Part shown: positions 9,539 to 21,952 of the stretch, in pieces
How positions within the stretch are numbered: the stretch's first letter is position 1
How the letters are laid out: every line of letters starts with the position of its first letter
From: Limnephilus marmoratus
Lineage: Eukaryota; Arthropoda; Insecta; Trichoptera; Limnephilidae
DNA length: 64,000 nt
Direction of reading: 5' to 3'
Assembly: GCA_917880885.1 (NCBI GenBank)
Contig: OU862906.1
Coordinates: 60,430,665-60,494,664, forward strand
Position numbers and translations under genes: made by a program
Notes under the pieces: generated by a model
The model's input: only the letters and a program-made list of their open reading frames with translations
Databases searched by the model: none
Told to the model about the DNA's origin: nothing

Positions 9539-11861
9539 CGTCCCTTAGCTTACAACACCGCTCAAGTCGAAAATTGGCGGTTTTCACATTTTAATGCCAT
9601 TGGATGGAGCTGCTCATTGCGCGTCTAACCATTGGTCACATGATATAGATTTCAGTCAATCAGAAGCCGTAATTCGAAAAATAGTGACAGCGCGCAAGTC
9701 GGTTGGCCTCTCAACACCGCATAAGTCGTTAGTCTGTCATACATTTCTCGCAAAAGTACTTCGCGCTCCGTGATTATTATATTTTTACGTGAGTTTTATC
9801 GCTGAAAGGTCCATGCAAGAAGTTTTATTAGAAGGTTAAGAGGTAAGCTACATAATCAAGTAATGTTTATTGATTTACGCATATTCATACATAGAAAGAA
9901 ATGATAATAGAATATGTTCATTTACTTAAGCGGTGTTTACTAACTATCTTTTTTGAACTTAGGCGGTGTTTCAAAACGTATTTTATTTCTTTTAGGTAGC
10001 TCAATAATTGAAATACACTATGGATGGAGAAGAAATTGATTCCTGGAGTTCAGGTGATGAATTGTTATGTGCTCAATTACAAGAAGCAGGACTGAAAAAG
10101 TAAACAAAGTTGCAAAGAAGATAAAAAAAGAATTTAACTAGGTTAGTAGCATAGGCCATCGAGTATCTTCAGCCTTCTGTATTGAATGTTGCCAATATCA
10201 CGGTAGAAAGTGAGAACGTTGTGCAAGAAATAGGAAATATTGTCCTTAATATAAATTCCATAAATTTAAATCATGACGAATCTTTCCCTACTTCAAACCA
10301 AAATATTCTCGTAACTAGGAACACTCAAGACCCAATTTCTGATATAATTATTGATAATGAAAACAATACTCAATGTATAGATAAAAATAATACAAACCAA
10401 AATAATATGCAGCAATCCAATGCCTTTGCTACTCCATCGTGTTCTTCAAGAGTGGTCATACACAGATCACTGAGCATCAGTTCCAAATCACGGTGATTTG
10501 TTAAGTCATAAAAAACGACGGAACAAGGCGACAAAAGATCAAGAAATATAAACGCAATGTAATAAAGAATTACGGATTATAGGTGAAAATTATTTAGGAT
10601 AAAGAAGAGACAAAGACTAATGAAACATTTAAAGTGAAACAAGACGTATTTAAGCCTGCAAGATCCATGAAACCACCGTGCAATTCTATGTTTTCACGAT
10701 TGAACTGATAGTCGAACTTACGTTTTCACGAATGATAATGTACGTCACCAAGTCTGTAAAAAAATATTCTTGGCCACTCTTAGCATTAGATTGGTTTGTC
10801 AGATATTGGCTGACAAAAACAGACTGTGCCATGCCTCCCGGTTTGTCTACTTCAACTACTAATCGCAGAAATCCAGAGAAAATTGAAGAACACAAAAATG
10901 TTGAAAAGTTTTTAGCAGGTCTTCTAAAAGGCTATAACTAAAACTGCTAGGAGTGATCATTGATGATGCGCTTACGAAGCTCGTTATTTGGACTATACCT
11001 TTACCCGACTTTTCGAAAGAATTAATTTATAAATCTATACGACCTGGTAAAAAATTGTATATAAAATTGGTTTTGATGACGAGCTTCAGCCGTTACCACA
11101 TCGTCCCACGCCAATTAACAGCATTAAACAAATAAATCACTTGCAGAAATTGTTTGCAACTAGAATACCATTTACCTACAAAGCGGAAGTATAAGGATTT
11201 GCAAGACCTAAAAAGTGTATTACCATCTAGTTGCCACTCTTTTTATGATGACCTTCCGCACAGCAATAGCAAAAGACAGCAACTAACTATTAGACTAGAG
11301 ATTTTGAGTATTATTTTTTTAATTTTTATAATTTTATTACTATAATATCTTGTTTCGTCGGAGTTTATCAAAAACTATGTTTTAAATATTTACCTATTAA
11401 AAAAAATAATAATAATTGCACTAACGCTCTAAAAGTTCGTGTGTCACCAAATAATTTTAAGCAATTGATCTCAATGTGATTTTTCGATTTAAGATTATAG
11501 TTACCTATGTTATAACGATTTATATATTCCATTTATAACGATTGTTAATTATTCTTGAAATATTTCTTAATAAAAACTTTTCTTTGTAAATCATCTATTA
11601 ATACCTTATTCCCTTACCTTTTCGCAAACAACACCGCCTTAATCTAATAAAATATCAGTCAACACAGCTCAAGTCATAAAATAAAAGTTAAAATAAAGTA
11701 AATTTTCAAAATAAGTACAAATAATTATTTCTTAACCGCTAACTAGGGTATTTATTAAGTAATAACAGAAAAATTCCACCGATTTTTTAAAATAGACAGT
11801 TTTTATCGTCTCCTGAAAAGTTGGTAAAAATGACTTATGCGGTGTTGTTAGCTAAGGGACG
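9539..11861 (+). mobile_element. unclassified DNA transposon, 2323 bp, with subterminal repeats
   Basis: Long terminal inverted repeats begin CGTCCCTTAGCTWACAACAC at both ends (left from 9539, right ending at 11861). They are flanked by AT-only sequence that could be an ATAT duplication. The motif AACACCGC-(C/A)TAAGTC or its complement is reused inside: about 9715, 9928, 9963, 11632 and 11658. The interior holds a decayed gene (see 10021-11300). The duplication length and TIR do not match a superfamily I can name. Confidence 0.75.
10021..11300 (+). pseudogene. decayed transposase-like gene of the element at 9539-11861
   Basis: Reading frames in series carry conserved-looking pieces broken by stops and frameshifts. 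At 10021 a short acidic start (MDGEEIDSWSSGDELL) follows a plausible splice acceptor near 10000. At 10182-10496 there is an Asn/Gln-rich linker. Near 10500-10680 come KKRRNKATKDQ and RSMKPPC pieces, near 10745-10790 a VCKKIFLATLSI piece, and at 11175-11265 KYKDLQDLKSVLP followed by HSFYDDLPH. From memory this order of motifs (a Lys/Arg-rich stretch, Cys-containing MKPPC, VCK.FFL.TL, ending in HxFYxxLP) recurs in a family of uncharacterised insect proteins found in many genomic copies. That match is recall, not a search result. No intact DDE triad can be read here. Confidence 0.5.
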
Positions 11862-14380
11862 ATATATACAACAGTGATTATAATTTAATTTGCACACCGA
11901 CACGCCCACAACATATTTCTATTAATTTATCTGTTCAGTAGTACGTTGGCTGTGACCTGATTCGCGAGGCTTTGACTAAACCCGGCTGCCTGTATTCAGG
12001 AGGAACAAAACGATACTCGGCTTCCACGTCTGCGAGTGAATTTTGAGTACAAACAAATCACGAATACGTGAATCCGATGCTCTGATCTAATACTGAATTG
12101 CCATAACTTACTATGCGCTTTGTACTCTGGGCCTTCTCCGCGCTGGCACTGTATGCTGGGGTAAAGTTGCTGATGCGCGGACAGGGATGTGGAATTGTCT
12201 GGATAACCATTTAACCATTGCATGGGTTTTTCAAGAAATTACTCATGATGGGATGAATAAACAAGTCGTCCTCTGGTATGAATTTCGTACAAATGATGAC
12301 TACATTTTATGGTATCGAAAAGTATTAATAGGCTTGCGTCTGCGTGGTTGAAATTGGCGGGAAGAACCCGGCATCGAGTGCTTGTCTGACGTCACGTCAT
12401 ACGCCCCGCGCCACCAATAACATTTGTGTACCTGGAATTTTAAACAAAACTACCGTTGTAATTCGGTTTCGAACTCGTCACAAGATGTCGCCATTTCCGT
12501 CAGCAGGTCGGATGGGGACGTGTGTCCCCTAGATATAACTGCTACGAATTTGTGAATTTGTAGTATCTCTCCGGATATGGAAAGATTGACGGTAATGTAT
12601 AGTTGTATCAAGCAGCTATATATTACATGACGTCATTGCCTATCTCGGTTACTTTGTCCCGGTGACTAGCTACACTAGATGACAGTGAATCTATCGGATT
12701 TATAAAATGGTTACCAACACTAACTGGGTGAAGCCGAACCAAAAGCTGCCCGCAAGGCCTAGCAGCAAAAATCTGCGAAGCGGATTTTTAACTACAAGTT
12801 ATAATTAACACTATTAATTTTTTAATGCGTTTAGTGAACATTTTTTATTTGATTGCCTATAACAATTTTTTTCCAATACAACCTACAATGCAACAAACAG
12901 ATTTATAATGTGATGATGAAAGTAAAAGACTTTTTTACCCGGCAAAATTTTAAAACAATTTAATTAAGGTAGGAAGATACTTTCTAATCCAAATATAGGT
13001 TATATCCGTAACAGCTCGCTTTGTCCAAAAACTACAGTAAATTTAATATTTTACTTTGGGACCCATCTATGAACTGTTTCTGTGTAATTAAAATAATGCC
13101 CCTACTAACAACTTCGTAAAAGAATTATCTCCAGATATTTTTCTTCCCTCTACACTACAAAGATTTTGCGAATTTTTATACTAAACCCCACCATATAATT
13201 CAAATAAAATTTCAAAGGTCATCGAGTGAGTAACTGATCGCTGACATCGTGAATAGTCTTGAACAGTTAGATAATTGAATCTATTCAGGTTCAGTGTAAA
13301 TCACATAAAATAATACATGAAGGGATTTTTCTTGAAACTTTATTAACCTCCGTATAAAAGTATCCGATGAATAGCTGTTTGAAGGCATATTATATACTAT
13401 CTCACACTCATAGACATCCAAATTCAATAGACCAGAAATAATAGGTGAGGGGAAAAATCAACTATGGCGGTACGAAGAGGGGAAGATGACTGTCATTGGT
13501 TGAAAAATTAATCTGACAGTATATAGGCATCTCGCATTATAATATCATCATTTAGTTCTTAAAAGCAAAATCTGCTTTGAATGAATAGACCTTTTTACAT
13601 GGGAGCGCGAATTGCTTGCCACGATAATAAAATATTTGCGTAGGCCAAATGTACACCCCAAAAAGATTCGCCCGTTTTCACATAGCAATATTTTTTTGCC
13701 GTGTTTAGTTAAGACACTTTTACAAATGTTTCATAATTTACTTACCCCTGTAACCAGCGACGAGCACACTAAGGAACCGCCCACATTTATGTGCACACTG
13801 ATATGTAGGTATGTTGTATAGCACAAGCTACTGTTTTGGCGTGTTATTTTTTCGTTAAATGTATAGATGTTAGCTTCGCGCTGCCCACGGCAAGAATGAT
13901 GACGTCACACATTTTAGATTCAAGCGATTCTCTATCCCCTCCACATGGGGCGAACTGGCGCCAAGGAGGAGCTCCAGCCGGTTCCATGGCGAGGGGGAAA
14001 TAATACGTTTTTATCACTTAGGGCAGGTCCAGATATATTCATATGTCCGTGCTCACACTACTGTTCGTTGGCCGTGTTAGCGAGAGAAGAATGGCTTTTT
14101 CCATACAAAACTCGTAACTACCACAGTAAAACTTTGGCAACGAGTGCCTCACTGTGACATATTGCAACAATACTGACAAAGCGCTTAGAACGTAATGTCT
14201 GGCTGTCCAACGCTAGTCGTTTATCTGCGGGATAAACTTTTATGATGCTGTTCGTGGATTTGTGTTTTTATCTCCGAAACTTGAAATCACATGCAACAAC
14301 ACTGAAAATAAAAAAAAATCAGAGTGTGTAAAAGTGAAACCAGAAAGTCGCTAGATGTCGCTTTCTTTTGCATGTTTATT
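11862..14380. other. unassigned AT-rich interval
   Basis: About 2.5 kb with only short ORFs of 60-75 codons and no recognisable domain. A block near 11890-11940 is shared with 7560-7615. I see no RNA gene, terminal repeat or coding-like codon pattern. Confidence 0.4.
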
Positions 14381-14404
14381 TTAAAGTGGTTTGAAGAATG
14401 GATA

Positions 14405-14535
14405 TTGATTTCTCAAAAATATTTTTTTTTTTTGGATGTCGTAGAATTCGAACATCCGTTCGGTTGATGTCTGTCTCTCTGGCTGCTTTAGACTTGTCAG
14501 GCGCCTTGCCCACTGCGCTATCGAAGGCCCGCGCC
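14405..14535 (-). repeat. tRNA-derived SINE with poly-A tail, minus strand
   Basis: Read on the minus strand, GATAGCGCAGTGGGCAAGGC serves as an A box and GTTCGAATTCT as a B box. The copy then ends in a run of A (the T run at 14421-14432 on the + strand). The gap between boxes is longer than in a tRNA. Head plus poly-A tail indicates a retroposed SINE. Confidence 0.65.
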
Positions 14536-15045
14536 AAAGCGCGAATTTACTGCATTATATTAGAACCGAGTATTTGCCTATAACTGAGTTGTGACGCATT
14601 TCCGTTTCATCCGAATTTCAAATCACTAACGGGCTAAATAATTTTCACTTCAAAAAATACATTTTCATCTTGTCAATCCACTGTCTCGAACAAGGGCGGA
14701 TCCAGGTTTTTTTTTTGGGGGAGCACAAGGGGCGGACGGGCGAAAAAATCAACTATTACTGTTAGAATTTGTTTCTGGGGTGGGGGGGGGGAGCAAAAGG
14801 GGCGTTAGTTTTTGAACGTTAGTTTTACAATTAAAAATAATAATTAATATTTGACAAGTTTAAGTATTTCCCCAATAAATGAAGACATAATTTGTCTCGA
14901 CGCCACCTAGCGAGGGATTTAACACTTACAATGTTTCTCTCGCAAAAATAAAGTTGGTTGTTTTCAGGTGAAAAAAAATATAATAAGCAGTAATTGTTGA
15001 ATGAAACACTAGCATATATTGAATCATTTGGCGGGTACGAGATAA

Positions 15046-15195
15046 GCCGCCATAGCTCAGTGGTCAGAGCAATCGACCGGCAATCGAGAGGACACGGGTT
15101 CAAGTCCCGTTGGCGTCATGTATCTTTTCTCGGAAGATTTTTCAATGTGGATGAGTGTTTCAGGCTAATAATTATTGCTTATAATAATTGTTACC
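15046..15195 (+). repeat. tRNA-Ala-like SINE (family S1), copy 1
   Basis: Positions 15046-15117 fold as a tRNA. The acceptor is GCCGCCA with TGGCGTC (one mismatch), the D arm GCTC/GAGC, the T arm ACGGG/CCCGT around TTCAAGT, and the anticodon loop CCGGCAA would place GGC (Ala) at 34-36. Position 33 is C instead of the invariant U, the anticodon stem has a mismatch, and the downstream sequence (ATGTATCTTTTCTCGG then GATGAGTGTTTCAGGC) recurs at 25551-25605. It is therefore a SINE with a well-preserved tRNA head and not a functional tRNA gene. Confidence 0.75.
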
Positions 15196-15543
15196 CTTTG
15201 TGCTATGCATAAAAAATCTTGTCTTAAAAACGTTAGTTTTACAATTAAAAATAATAATAAATAATATAGACTCTAAGTTACCTTTGTAAATAATATAAAG
15301 TACAAAAGTTATAAATATAAAAAAGTATGACAAGTAAACAGTAAGAAATGCTCTTAGGAGCCAAATATTGAAGATAACCAAAAAATTTAAAAATATATAT
15401 AATAAATAAAAGGAAGGTATTACGGAGTATACAAAGCGATATGAAAAGTAGGTACCTACCTATGATATGTTTCTAATCCATAGATATTAGAGTGCATACT
15501 GGTAGGACATAATATTATGGTTACATGATTATATTTATTATGA

Positions 15544-16175
15544 TTACGTGGTAGTACTAGCAGATAAATTTTGTCTAATACATCTTTTGTATGATGACAG
15601 ACTTTCGGCATGATCGATATGAGCAAATTCATTACCTAAAGTGTGTAAACGATGTATTAGTGAATTTTGTTCTGCATTACTGAGAGTGTTGTTGCAATAA
15701 TAAGGTGTTTTGAGTCGAGTTGTTCTACTAGGTACATGATAATTTATTAACGAAACCAATTCAGGGGAGTCAAACCAGTTATTATTTATTTTAAATAAAA
15801 AAATGAGATCATTGAGTATTCTTTTGTCTTTTAACGATAAGAGTCGCATTTTTTGTAATAGAGAATCATAGTTAATGTCATCCGCGGGAATTCCTAATTT
15901 AAAATTAATTGATCTGAGAAATTTGCGTTGGATTTTTTCAATGGTGTTTGCATGGCTTTTGTAGAAAGGGTTCCATATGGGGGAATTATATTCCAAATGA
16001 CTCCTAACCAGAGTTGTATATAGTAATTTAAATGTATGAATGTTTTTGAAATCTTTACATAGTCTTAGAATGAAGCCCAGCATTTTCATAGCTTTATTAG
16101 TAATGATATCAATGTGGTTGATAAATAGTAGTTTAGTGTCGAAGGTTATTCCGAGGTCCCTTATCTATTATATAG
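15544..16175 (-). pseudogene. LINE reverse-transcriptase C-terminal fragment
   Basis: A 181-codon open frame on the minus strand reads as the region downstream of the RT catalytic core in CR1/Jockey-type LINEs: MKMLGFILR, then LYTTLVRSHLEYNSPIWNP, then IEKIQRKFLR. Upstream, out of frame near 16165, sits a DLGITFDTKLL-like piece that normally precedes it. The catalytic motifs are absent. The same region is intact in the LINE at 56.7 kb, so this is a shorter relative cut at both ends. Confidence 0.8.
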
Positions 16176-16220
16176 ATATCTATTTTATAGATATGATATC
16201 TATTTTATAGATATCTATAT
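16140..16220. repeat. short palindromic TAGATATC repeat
   Basis: Two to three units of TCTATTTTATAGATAT in tandem, each nearly its own reverse complement. It can form hairpins and marks the upstream edge of the LINE fragment. Confidence 0.6.
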
Positions 16221-17560
16221 GGTCATATTGATGTTTTTTATTTTATGTTTTATGTAAATTTTAGTTTTATATACTTAATCTTTTGTTTTATAAAATTTTT
16301 GATCTCATACTGCTTTATTATAAATTTATTATTTAATTTTTTTTATTATGCTGTTAATCAGAGGTAAAGTCACATGGAGGAAATGCATAATTGGTTTTAT
16401 TTTGGCTATACAAACATGTACAAACTGGAAAAATGTAAACTGTCGATTTTCCGAAAATAAATAAATAAATAAATAATATTCTCTCACAAATTTCAAAAAC
16501 AAATTAAGAATCTTCTATCATGACACTTCGTGGAGAACAGTTATGTAATTGCTTTATTATCATATCTTTCTATCTTTTTTTCGTTCTTCTCTTTCTGTGT
16601 TTTGTTATGTTTTGTCTTTTATGTTTAATTTTGATAATCATTATTTCTGTTGTCACTACAAGCATCTCCGATATTGATTATGCATGCTGTGAACATTTCT
16701 AATTGGGGTGATAATATCTACGTACATCCCAACGGCAATCTTATTATTGTAATAATTGTTAACGCTCTGTAATTGTTTCAAACAATAAATAAATGTATTT
16801 TTAGGATAATATTATATATGTGTAGGTGGTACTATAGGAAGGGGAGACACAGAACACACCTTAACATACTAGAAAAGTAGCAGAAAATGTTCTTAATTTT
16901 GTCAATTTATTCAATACAGAAAACTACATTTTTAGGATTTAAAAAAAAAGTATTATTTGTACTTCCGTAGCAGGGATGCAGAGGACCGTGCGTAACGAGA
17001 CATGCAAATCTTATAATTTTTCTTGATTCATGAAGAATAATGGTTTGAATTGATCACCATGCAATTTCAAATTGTGCAGATGCTCTTCCCGTGGAAAATT
17101 TATTAGAATTCAAAATTCACTCCAAAACTTCGTTTCTCATATCTGAACTAGTCCAAATTTGTTCTATCTTTTTATTTTATTTTTTAACTATTTTTTACTT
17201 AATTCTAAAAATTGTTGTTTTTGTTTTCTGTGTTCAGTTAGTAAACATGTATGATGGTCCGTTATGTTGTTTCTCCATTTAATTGTTTGAACATTATCAG
17301 TGTAATTGGAATTACACCACAAATGATCAATATTTGATTATTAAATTCTCTAGTATAATAGTTTACACACGGTTTGAAATTTAAAGTGGTCATCATCTTG
17401 ATGTAATTGTCTTTTTTAGTAGCGTGATTATTTTCAGCTATATTGTGTCATCATTGAAAATAAACAAATCTAATTAACTAGAAACCAAAGCTGATGTTTT
17501 CTCTTCCCCTTGTATTTTACCTCTAAACATTCAGTAACTCTATATTTTTTTAATATGTTT
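16221..17560. other. unassigned; probable LINE 3' ends with TAAA tails
   Basis: A TAAATAAATAAATAAATAA tract at 16457-16477 and a CAATAAATAAATG end near 16780-16795 resemble the tails of CR1/Jockey-type LINEs on the + strand. The sequence before them has no readable coding. Confidence 0.35.
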
Positions 17561-17564
17561 TATA

Positions 17565-17645
17565 CATTCCTGATGAAGGTCAGGTTGAACCTAAACTGGT
17601 TGGACAAGATACATAAAAAGTGGTATTCAATCACAGTTATTTTAT
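17565..17645 (+). repeat. CTGATGAAG...AAAC conserved motif (Penelope-like 3' motif?)
   Basis: CTGATGAAGGTCAGGTTGAA followed by CCTAAACTGGTTGG resembles 41807-41850 and the complement of 30255-30290. Motifs with this CTGAYGAAG-hairpin-GAAAC pattern often lie near the ends of Penelope-like elements. No Penelope coding region is visible here. Confidence 0.3.
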
Positions 17646-17879
17646 TGTAATTATTATAATAATGTTTACCCACTAAATGTTTGCTACTTGTGAAAATTTG
17701 AAAACCGTTTGCTTGCGTGCAACCATAATTGAAGCTTCGCATATGTTAAAAACAGTTTTGTGTTCAGAGTGTAATGATAAAATAATTAAAGCAGGGGACT
17801 CGCACCTTTATTATCTTATCCTTTTTTACGCATCTTTATTCACTAAATTTAAAACCATTTTTGTGTTTCAAATAGACAC

Positions 17880-18260
17880 TTAAAATTCCAGTTGCGTATT
17901 CATCTGCAGACGAATTTTAAAGGAAACTGTTATGTTCCGAATGGGGTGTAAAATTCTAGTTACATATGAGTATTTGCTGCAAAGTTCAGAGGAAAACCAT
18001 TTGCATATTCTGAATGCATGATATGCAAATATTGTTTACATTTATTTTATATTATTAAATTCTAGTTGCAGACTGCAGACTGTGTGCTGCCAGAATCGGA
18101 GGAAAACCATTTTCATGATCTGGGTGTAGTGTTAATTTAAGCGAGATCCCGCGAACAAATTCACTCTTAAATACAACCAGTTTCAAGAGATGCTTTAAAT
18201 TCAAGTTGCACACCATATGCTGCAAAATACGAAACACAACCATTTGCTTAATCAACTATT
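17880..18260. repeat. diverged tandem-like repeat
   Basis: AATTCTAGTTGCA and GAGGAAAACCATTTGCAT-like pieces recur about four times at irregular spacing (near 17882, 17950, 18056, 18193). This is an old, eroded array. Confidence 0.4.
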
Positions 18261-19560
18261 ATTAAAGCTTGTGGTCTCTTACGCAGACTCACTCTTGAGT
18301 TTTTTTTTTTATTCGAACAATTCTGTCAGATACGATATTATGAAGACAAAATGATATATTGAGGTATCCACCCCCCCCCCCCCCCCCCAACAGTTTTGAT
18401 TACTCCAGTAATTTTTACTCAATCGCAGATTTCATGACCGCAGTTCTTAAATAATTTGGATCCGTTCCACGCTCCACAACTACTGCAATTCGAAAGTTCC
18501 GAGTCTGGAACTAGTTTCAGTATTGCAGTCCGAGGAGGACCTCTCACGGCTCCTAGCTGCCATTTAGAACCCCGGGGAACTTCAACCGATGAATGAAGTC
18601 TAATTGCAGGAGGAATTCTTGAGGACCTTGTGCTGCCACTTGCAAACTAGATATTGGCTGCCAAAGAGATCTTGCGAATACTAAAGCGCTTTGATTCTCG
18701 ATTTCGAGAGAGAACATCGATTTATTTATTTCAAGAAGCATCTCTATAATCCGTCTGAGCACGATTATATTACGGAGAGAAATTTCAAAAGGTAATTATA
18801 ATTTTCGTGGAAAGCAACCGGTTTTATTTGACATAATATTTTTAATAAAACACTTTGCTAGGTTTTGTTGGGGTAGTGGGTACATAATAATAAATTAATT
18901 AGATAATATTATAATCTCACCGTCTAATTAGTTGCAACTAAAGCAACAAAAACCCACACCACATAATTATGCTTCATAAATCAATTCTGATCCACTAAAG
19001 GAACTAGGTACTCCAAATACAGATTTTGGAAAAATCTTAACCTTCTATATAATACGTCCAAACCGATCGTCATGGCTTTCAAGTATAAAAATGAACTCAT
19101 GCAAACACCCTCAGTACGGTTAGATGGAAAAAATTGATGTTAGTCGTACTGTAAAATACCTGGGACATCAAAACGACTTGAGGATACGGAAAGACAAAGA
19201 AGAGCGAAAACCGTCAGAGAATCCTGACAAAGCGTTTTCACTTAATACATTTTAAGTGAAAATCCCAGAGGTGCCAATATTTTTTTCTGATTTTTCTGTC
19301 TCCAGATTTTTGGTTGAGTTTCGCTAATATTGTCTTCATTTAATAAAATTTCACACCAATTTTCCGTAACTCATTTTTCTTGTAAAGTTTCAGAATTATT
19401 GTTAGTTGAATTACCTACTGCCCCGCGGAAGCATCAGAAGTGAGACCGGCATACATGTACATAATTAATTATTTCATGATTTCATATTACCCGGTATTTC
19501 CCTATTTTGTATATTATTAGTCCTTTTGATATGGTAAGATATAGTTACAAGTAAGATTAA
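18260..19560. other. unassigned; poly-C tract and SINE-tail fragment
   Basis: A run of C lies at about 18371-18388. Around 19287-19345 there is a copy of the body of SINE family S2 (TTTTCTGATTTTTCTGTCTC then GAGTTTCGCTAATATTGTC) that matches 25693-25745 and 27042-27095. The rest is unrecognised. Confidence 0.4.
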
Positions 19561-19589
19561 GCTATCGATTAAAAACTGAACATTATAAA

Positions 19590-19839
19590 ATTACCCCCCC
19601 CCCCCCTCCCCCCGTCCCTCTCACACATCGTCACATTTGTGAGACCCCCTCCCCCCTAGTGCGACGTCCGTCACATATTTTGCAATTTTACATAAAAAAT
19701 AATCAAAACAGTAGTTAATTTTTTTTTTACATGTACCGTCACAGAGCTGATGACCTTTCCAAACCCCTTGCCACACTTCTCTACTCCCCCCCCCCCCCCC
19801 TACCCCTTAAGGTGTAACGTAATTTATGGATGGCCCCTT
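19590..19839 (-). mobile_element. fragment of a TIR repeat with C-rich tracts
   Basis: The right edge read inward begins AAGGGGCCATCCATAAATTA then CGTTACACC, a terminus I recognise from repeats common in insect genomes. The body has long C runs at about 19594-19612 and 19787-19801 and a GAGACCCCCTCCCCCC block. The matching left terminus was not found, so the copy is incomplete or deleted. The hAT MITE at 19840 inserted at its last bases. Confidence 0.45.
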
Positions 19840-20520
19840 TAGGAATTCAAGGTTTTTAAAAATATCGATATTTCGATCTAGTTGGCCGATATATCGGTCT
19901 AGTAGGCCGATATAACGATATTTCTTCTTTTTTTAAAGCTTATAGAAATCCAATGTAGTTTTGCTTATATCAAACGTTTTTCGATTATGTATGTAAATAA
20001 TTTTTTACACTTACCTATGTGAAAAATCACAAAATTTGGATAGTCGTATAAAATGGGTGTTTTTTTTTTTAATTTTTATATAAAAAATTAATTTCAGTAT
20101 TTTACACCAGCTATCGAACCTAAAAATAGTAACTTTGACAGTCTGCCCGGTTTCTGCTTTGAGTTATAGTGGCTCCTGCATTTGAAAAAAGATATTCAGA
20201 AGAAACACTCGTTGCCGCAATTGGTAGACTCAGAACAAAACCGACCACACACAGACCACAAACAACACTCACCTACCACAGATTAGTGTAGAAAACAGAA
20301 TAATTTCTTTTAGACAGGCAGTATTGCCAGTAATAGCGTTTTACCCGATTTTTTGGGTATTTTAATTTGGGCGGGTTTTTCGATATTTCGATACGATGTA
20401 TTGAGTCTTTCGATATTGATATATCGATATCGGCGTATCATCGATATTGATAAATATCGATATTTTTAGGGGTCGATATATCGATATTTATCTGTTTTCC
20501 GATATATCGTTGCATTCGTA
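19840..20520. mobile_element. hAT-type MITE, 681 bp, ATATCGATAT-rich
   Basis: Exact 8-bp target duplication GGCCCCTT at 19832-19839 and 20521-20528. The short inverted ends are TAGGAATTCAA on the left and TACGAATGCAACGATATATC read inward from the right. Both subterminal regions (19860-19925 and 20375-20515) are packed with the palindrome ATATCGATAT and variants. No transposase. Confidence 0.85.
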
Positions 20521-20539
20521 GGCCCCTTATTGTGTTTAT

Positions 20540-21261
20540 TTAAGAGGGCATTACCAGAGAAAGCCGGAAATACGTCATTTTCAAAAAAGTTTTTAGACGT
20601 ATTGACTCTTTTCCACAAAAAATTATAAATGGATTTCGAAAGATTGTTCTTTTATCTAGCATTCGTATGTAATAAATTTTTAGAATTTTTTTTAATTTTT
20701 AGTATAATAAGGTTATTCCATAGGTCGTTGGGAGATTTGTTAAATTTTCAAAAAAAGTTTTTGTATTTTACCACACCCATTTCAAATAATGTAATCATGC
20801 AGTAAAATAAATCAATACATTATCTAGCAGAGTTATGTATTAGAATTTTAATTTTAGTTTCAATAAAATCATTAAAAAATATGTACGTACATGTGTTTCT
20901 TGACGAAAATTGGTCCATTTGTGTATTTATTTGCGCACTTACAAACTAATATATTTCAGATTTTTTTAACATTCTTATTAAATTTAGACATTATTGAAAA
21001 ATGGTAAATACTTATAATCAAAAAATAACTACAAAAAGTACACTATTTTAATAGTTTTATCATCACGCCTTTCAGCATTTTTGGAATAATGTATAAATTA
21101 AAGCTAATTTGGATTGAAATAAATTCGATATTGAGTTATAATTTAAAAAAGCTGGTACGGAGAATAATTAATCTTTCTCATTGTAACCGCCCTGCACGAT
21201 CAGAAGAACAACTTTCGATGAAATGTGGATTTTCGTCCGCTGGCTGGTTAAACGCTCTTAA
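20540..21261 (+). mobile_element. TTAA-flanked TIR element, copy 2 (722 bp)
   Basis: Near-identical to 1076-1796, with TTAA at both ends and the same TTAAGAG-type inverted termini. It lies just outside the target duplication of the hAT MITE at 19840-20520. The high similarity between copies suggests recent activity of an unseen autonomous partner. Confidence 0.65.
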
Positions 21262-21952
21262 CATGTATTGCATAGACGGACTGATTGCTTACTAAGAAGA
21301 TAATTAAATAATTATTAACCTGTGTATTTCAATCACCGTTATTATCTTAAAACCATTAAGCAATTTTTAGGTAATTTATGGAAGCACTGTTTCAAGTAAG
21401 TTACACCTTTAATTTAAATCAGAGGTGTACTTTCTAATCTCGTTTGGGTATCGCCTATATTTTAAAACTTAATTAGATACTCAAAAATTTTGTGTTAGCT
21501 TATTCAAACAGGATTTTCTCTTCTTTTTCGGCGAGAAACTTCTAGAAATATTAGAGATCTGCTGGAATTATTTTAACAAATTATTTAAATAAATTCAGTG
21601 TGAACGGGAAAAATGGAGTTGCTTTAATAAGACCTTGGTTGAAATCAAAACCGTGCCGGAATAATTCAGAAGAAATTTTAAAAAATTTATCAGCAACTCC
21701 TCGGCTTTTTGAAATGCTGAATAACATTTCGATGGAATACTCTCATATAAAATTCAGAATTTTGATTCATTCGTTCGTTAATTTGTTTGTAATTTACAGT
21801 TATTTAAAATTGTGATAGTAAATTGTTCCGGAGAAAGGACAGAATAGTTATCCAAATTGAAATCATTTTTCTTCTACGCACTTCGGGCATTTTTCTATTA
21901 AATTTTATTTGGTTGGGAAATTAGACTGCGATTAGATATTTCCTTGAACATT
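21262..21952. other. AT-rich interval, nothing recognised
   Basis: Only short ORFs without recognisable content. Confidence 0.4.

Noticed and set aside
14690..14800. Possible transposon terminus (GGGCGGATCCAGG followed by T and G runs)
   Set aside because: It resembles ends of some insect repeats, but no inverted partner or target duplication was found.
15046..15117. Functional tRNA-Ala gene
   Set aside because: C at position 33, mismatches in two stems and a SINE body shared with 25.5 kb.
18553..18762. 69-codon minus ORF as a retroelement gag fragment
   Set aside because: No motif or neighbouring element supports it.
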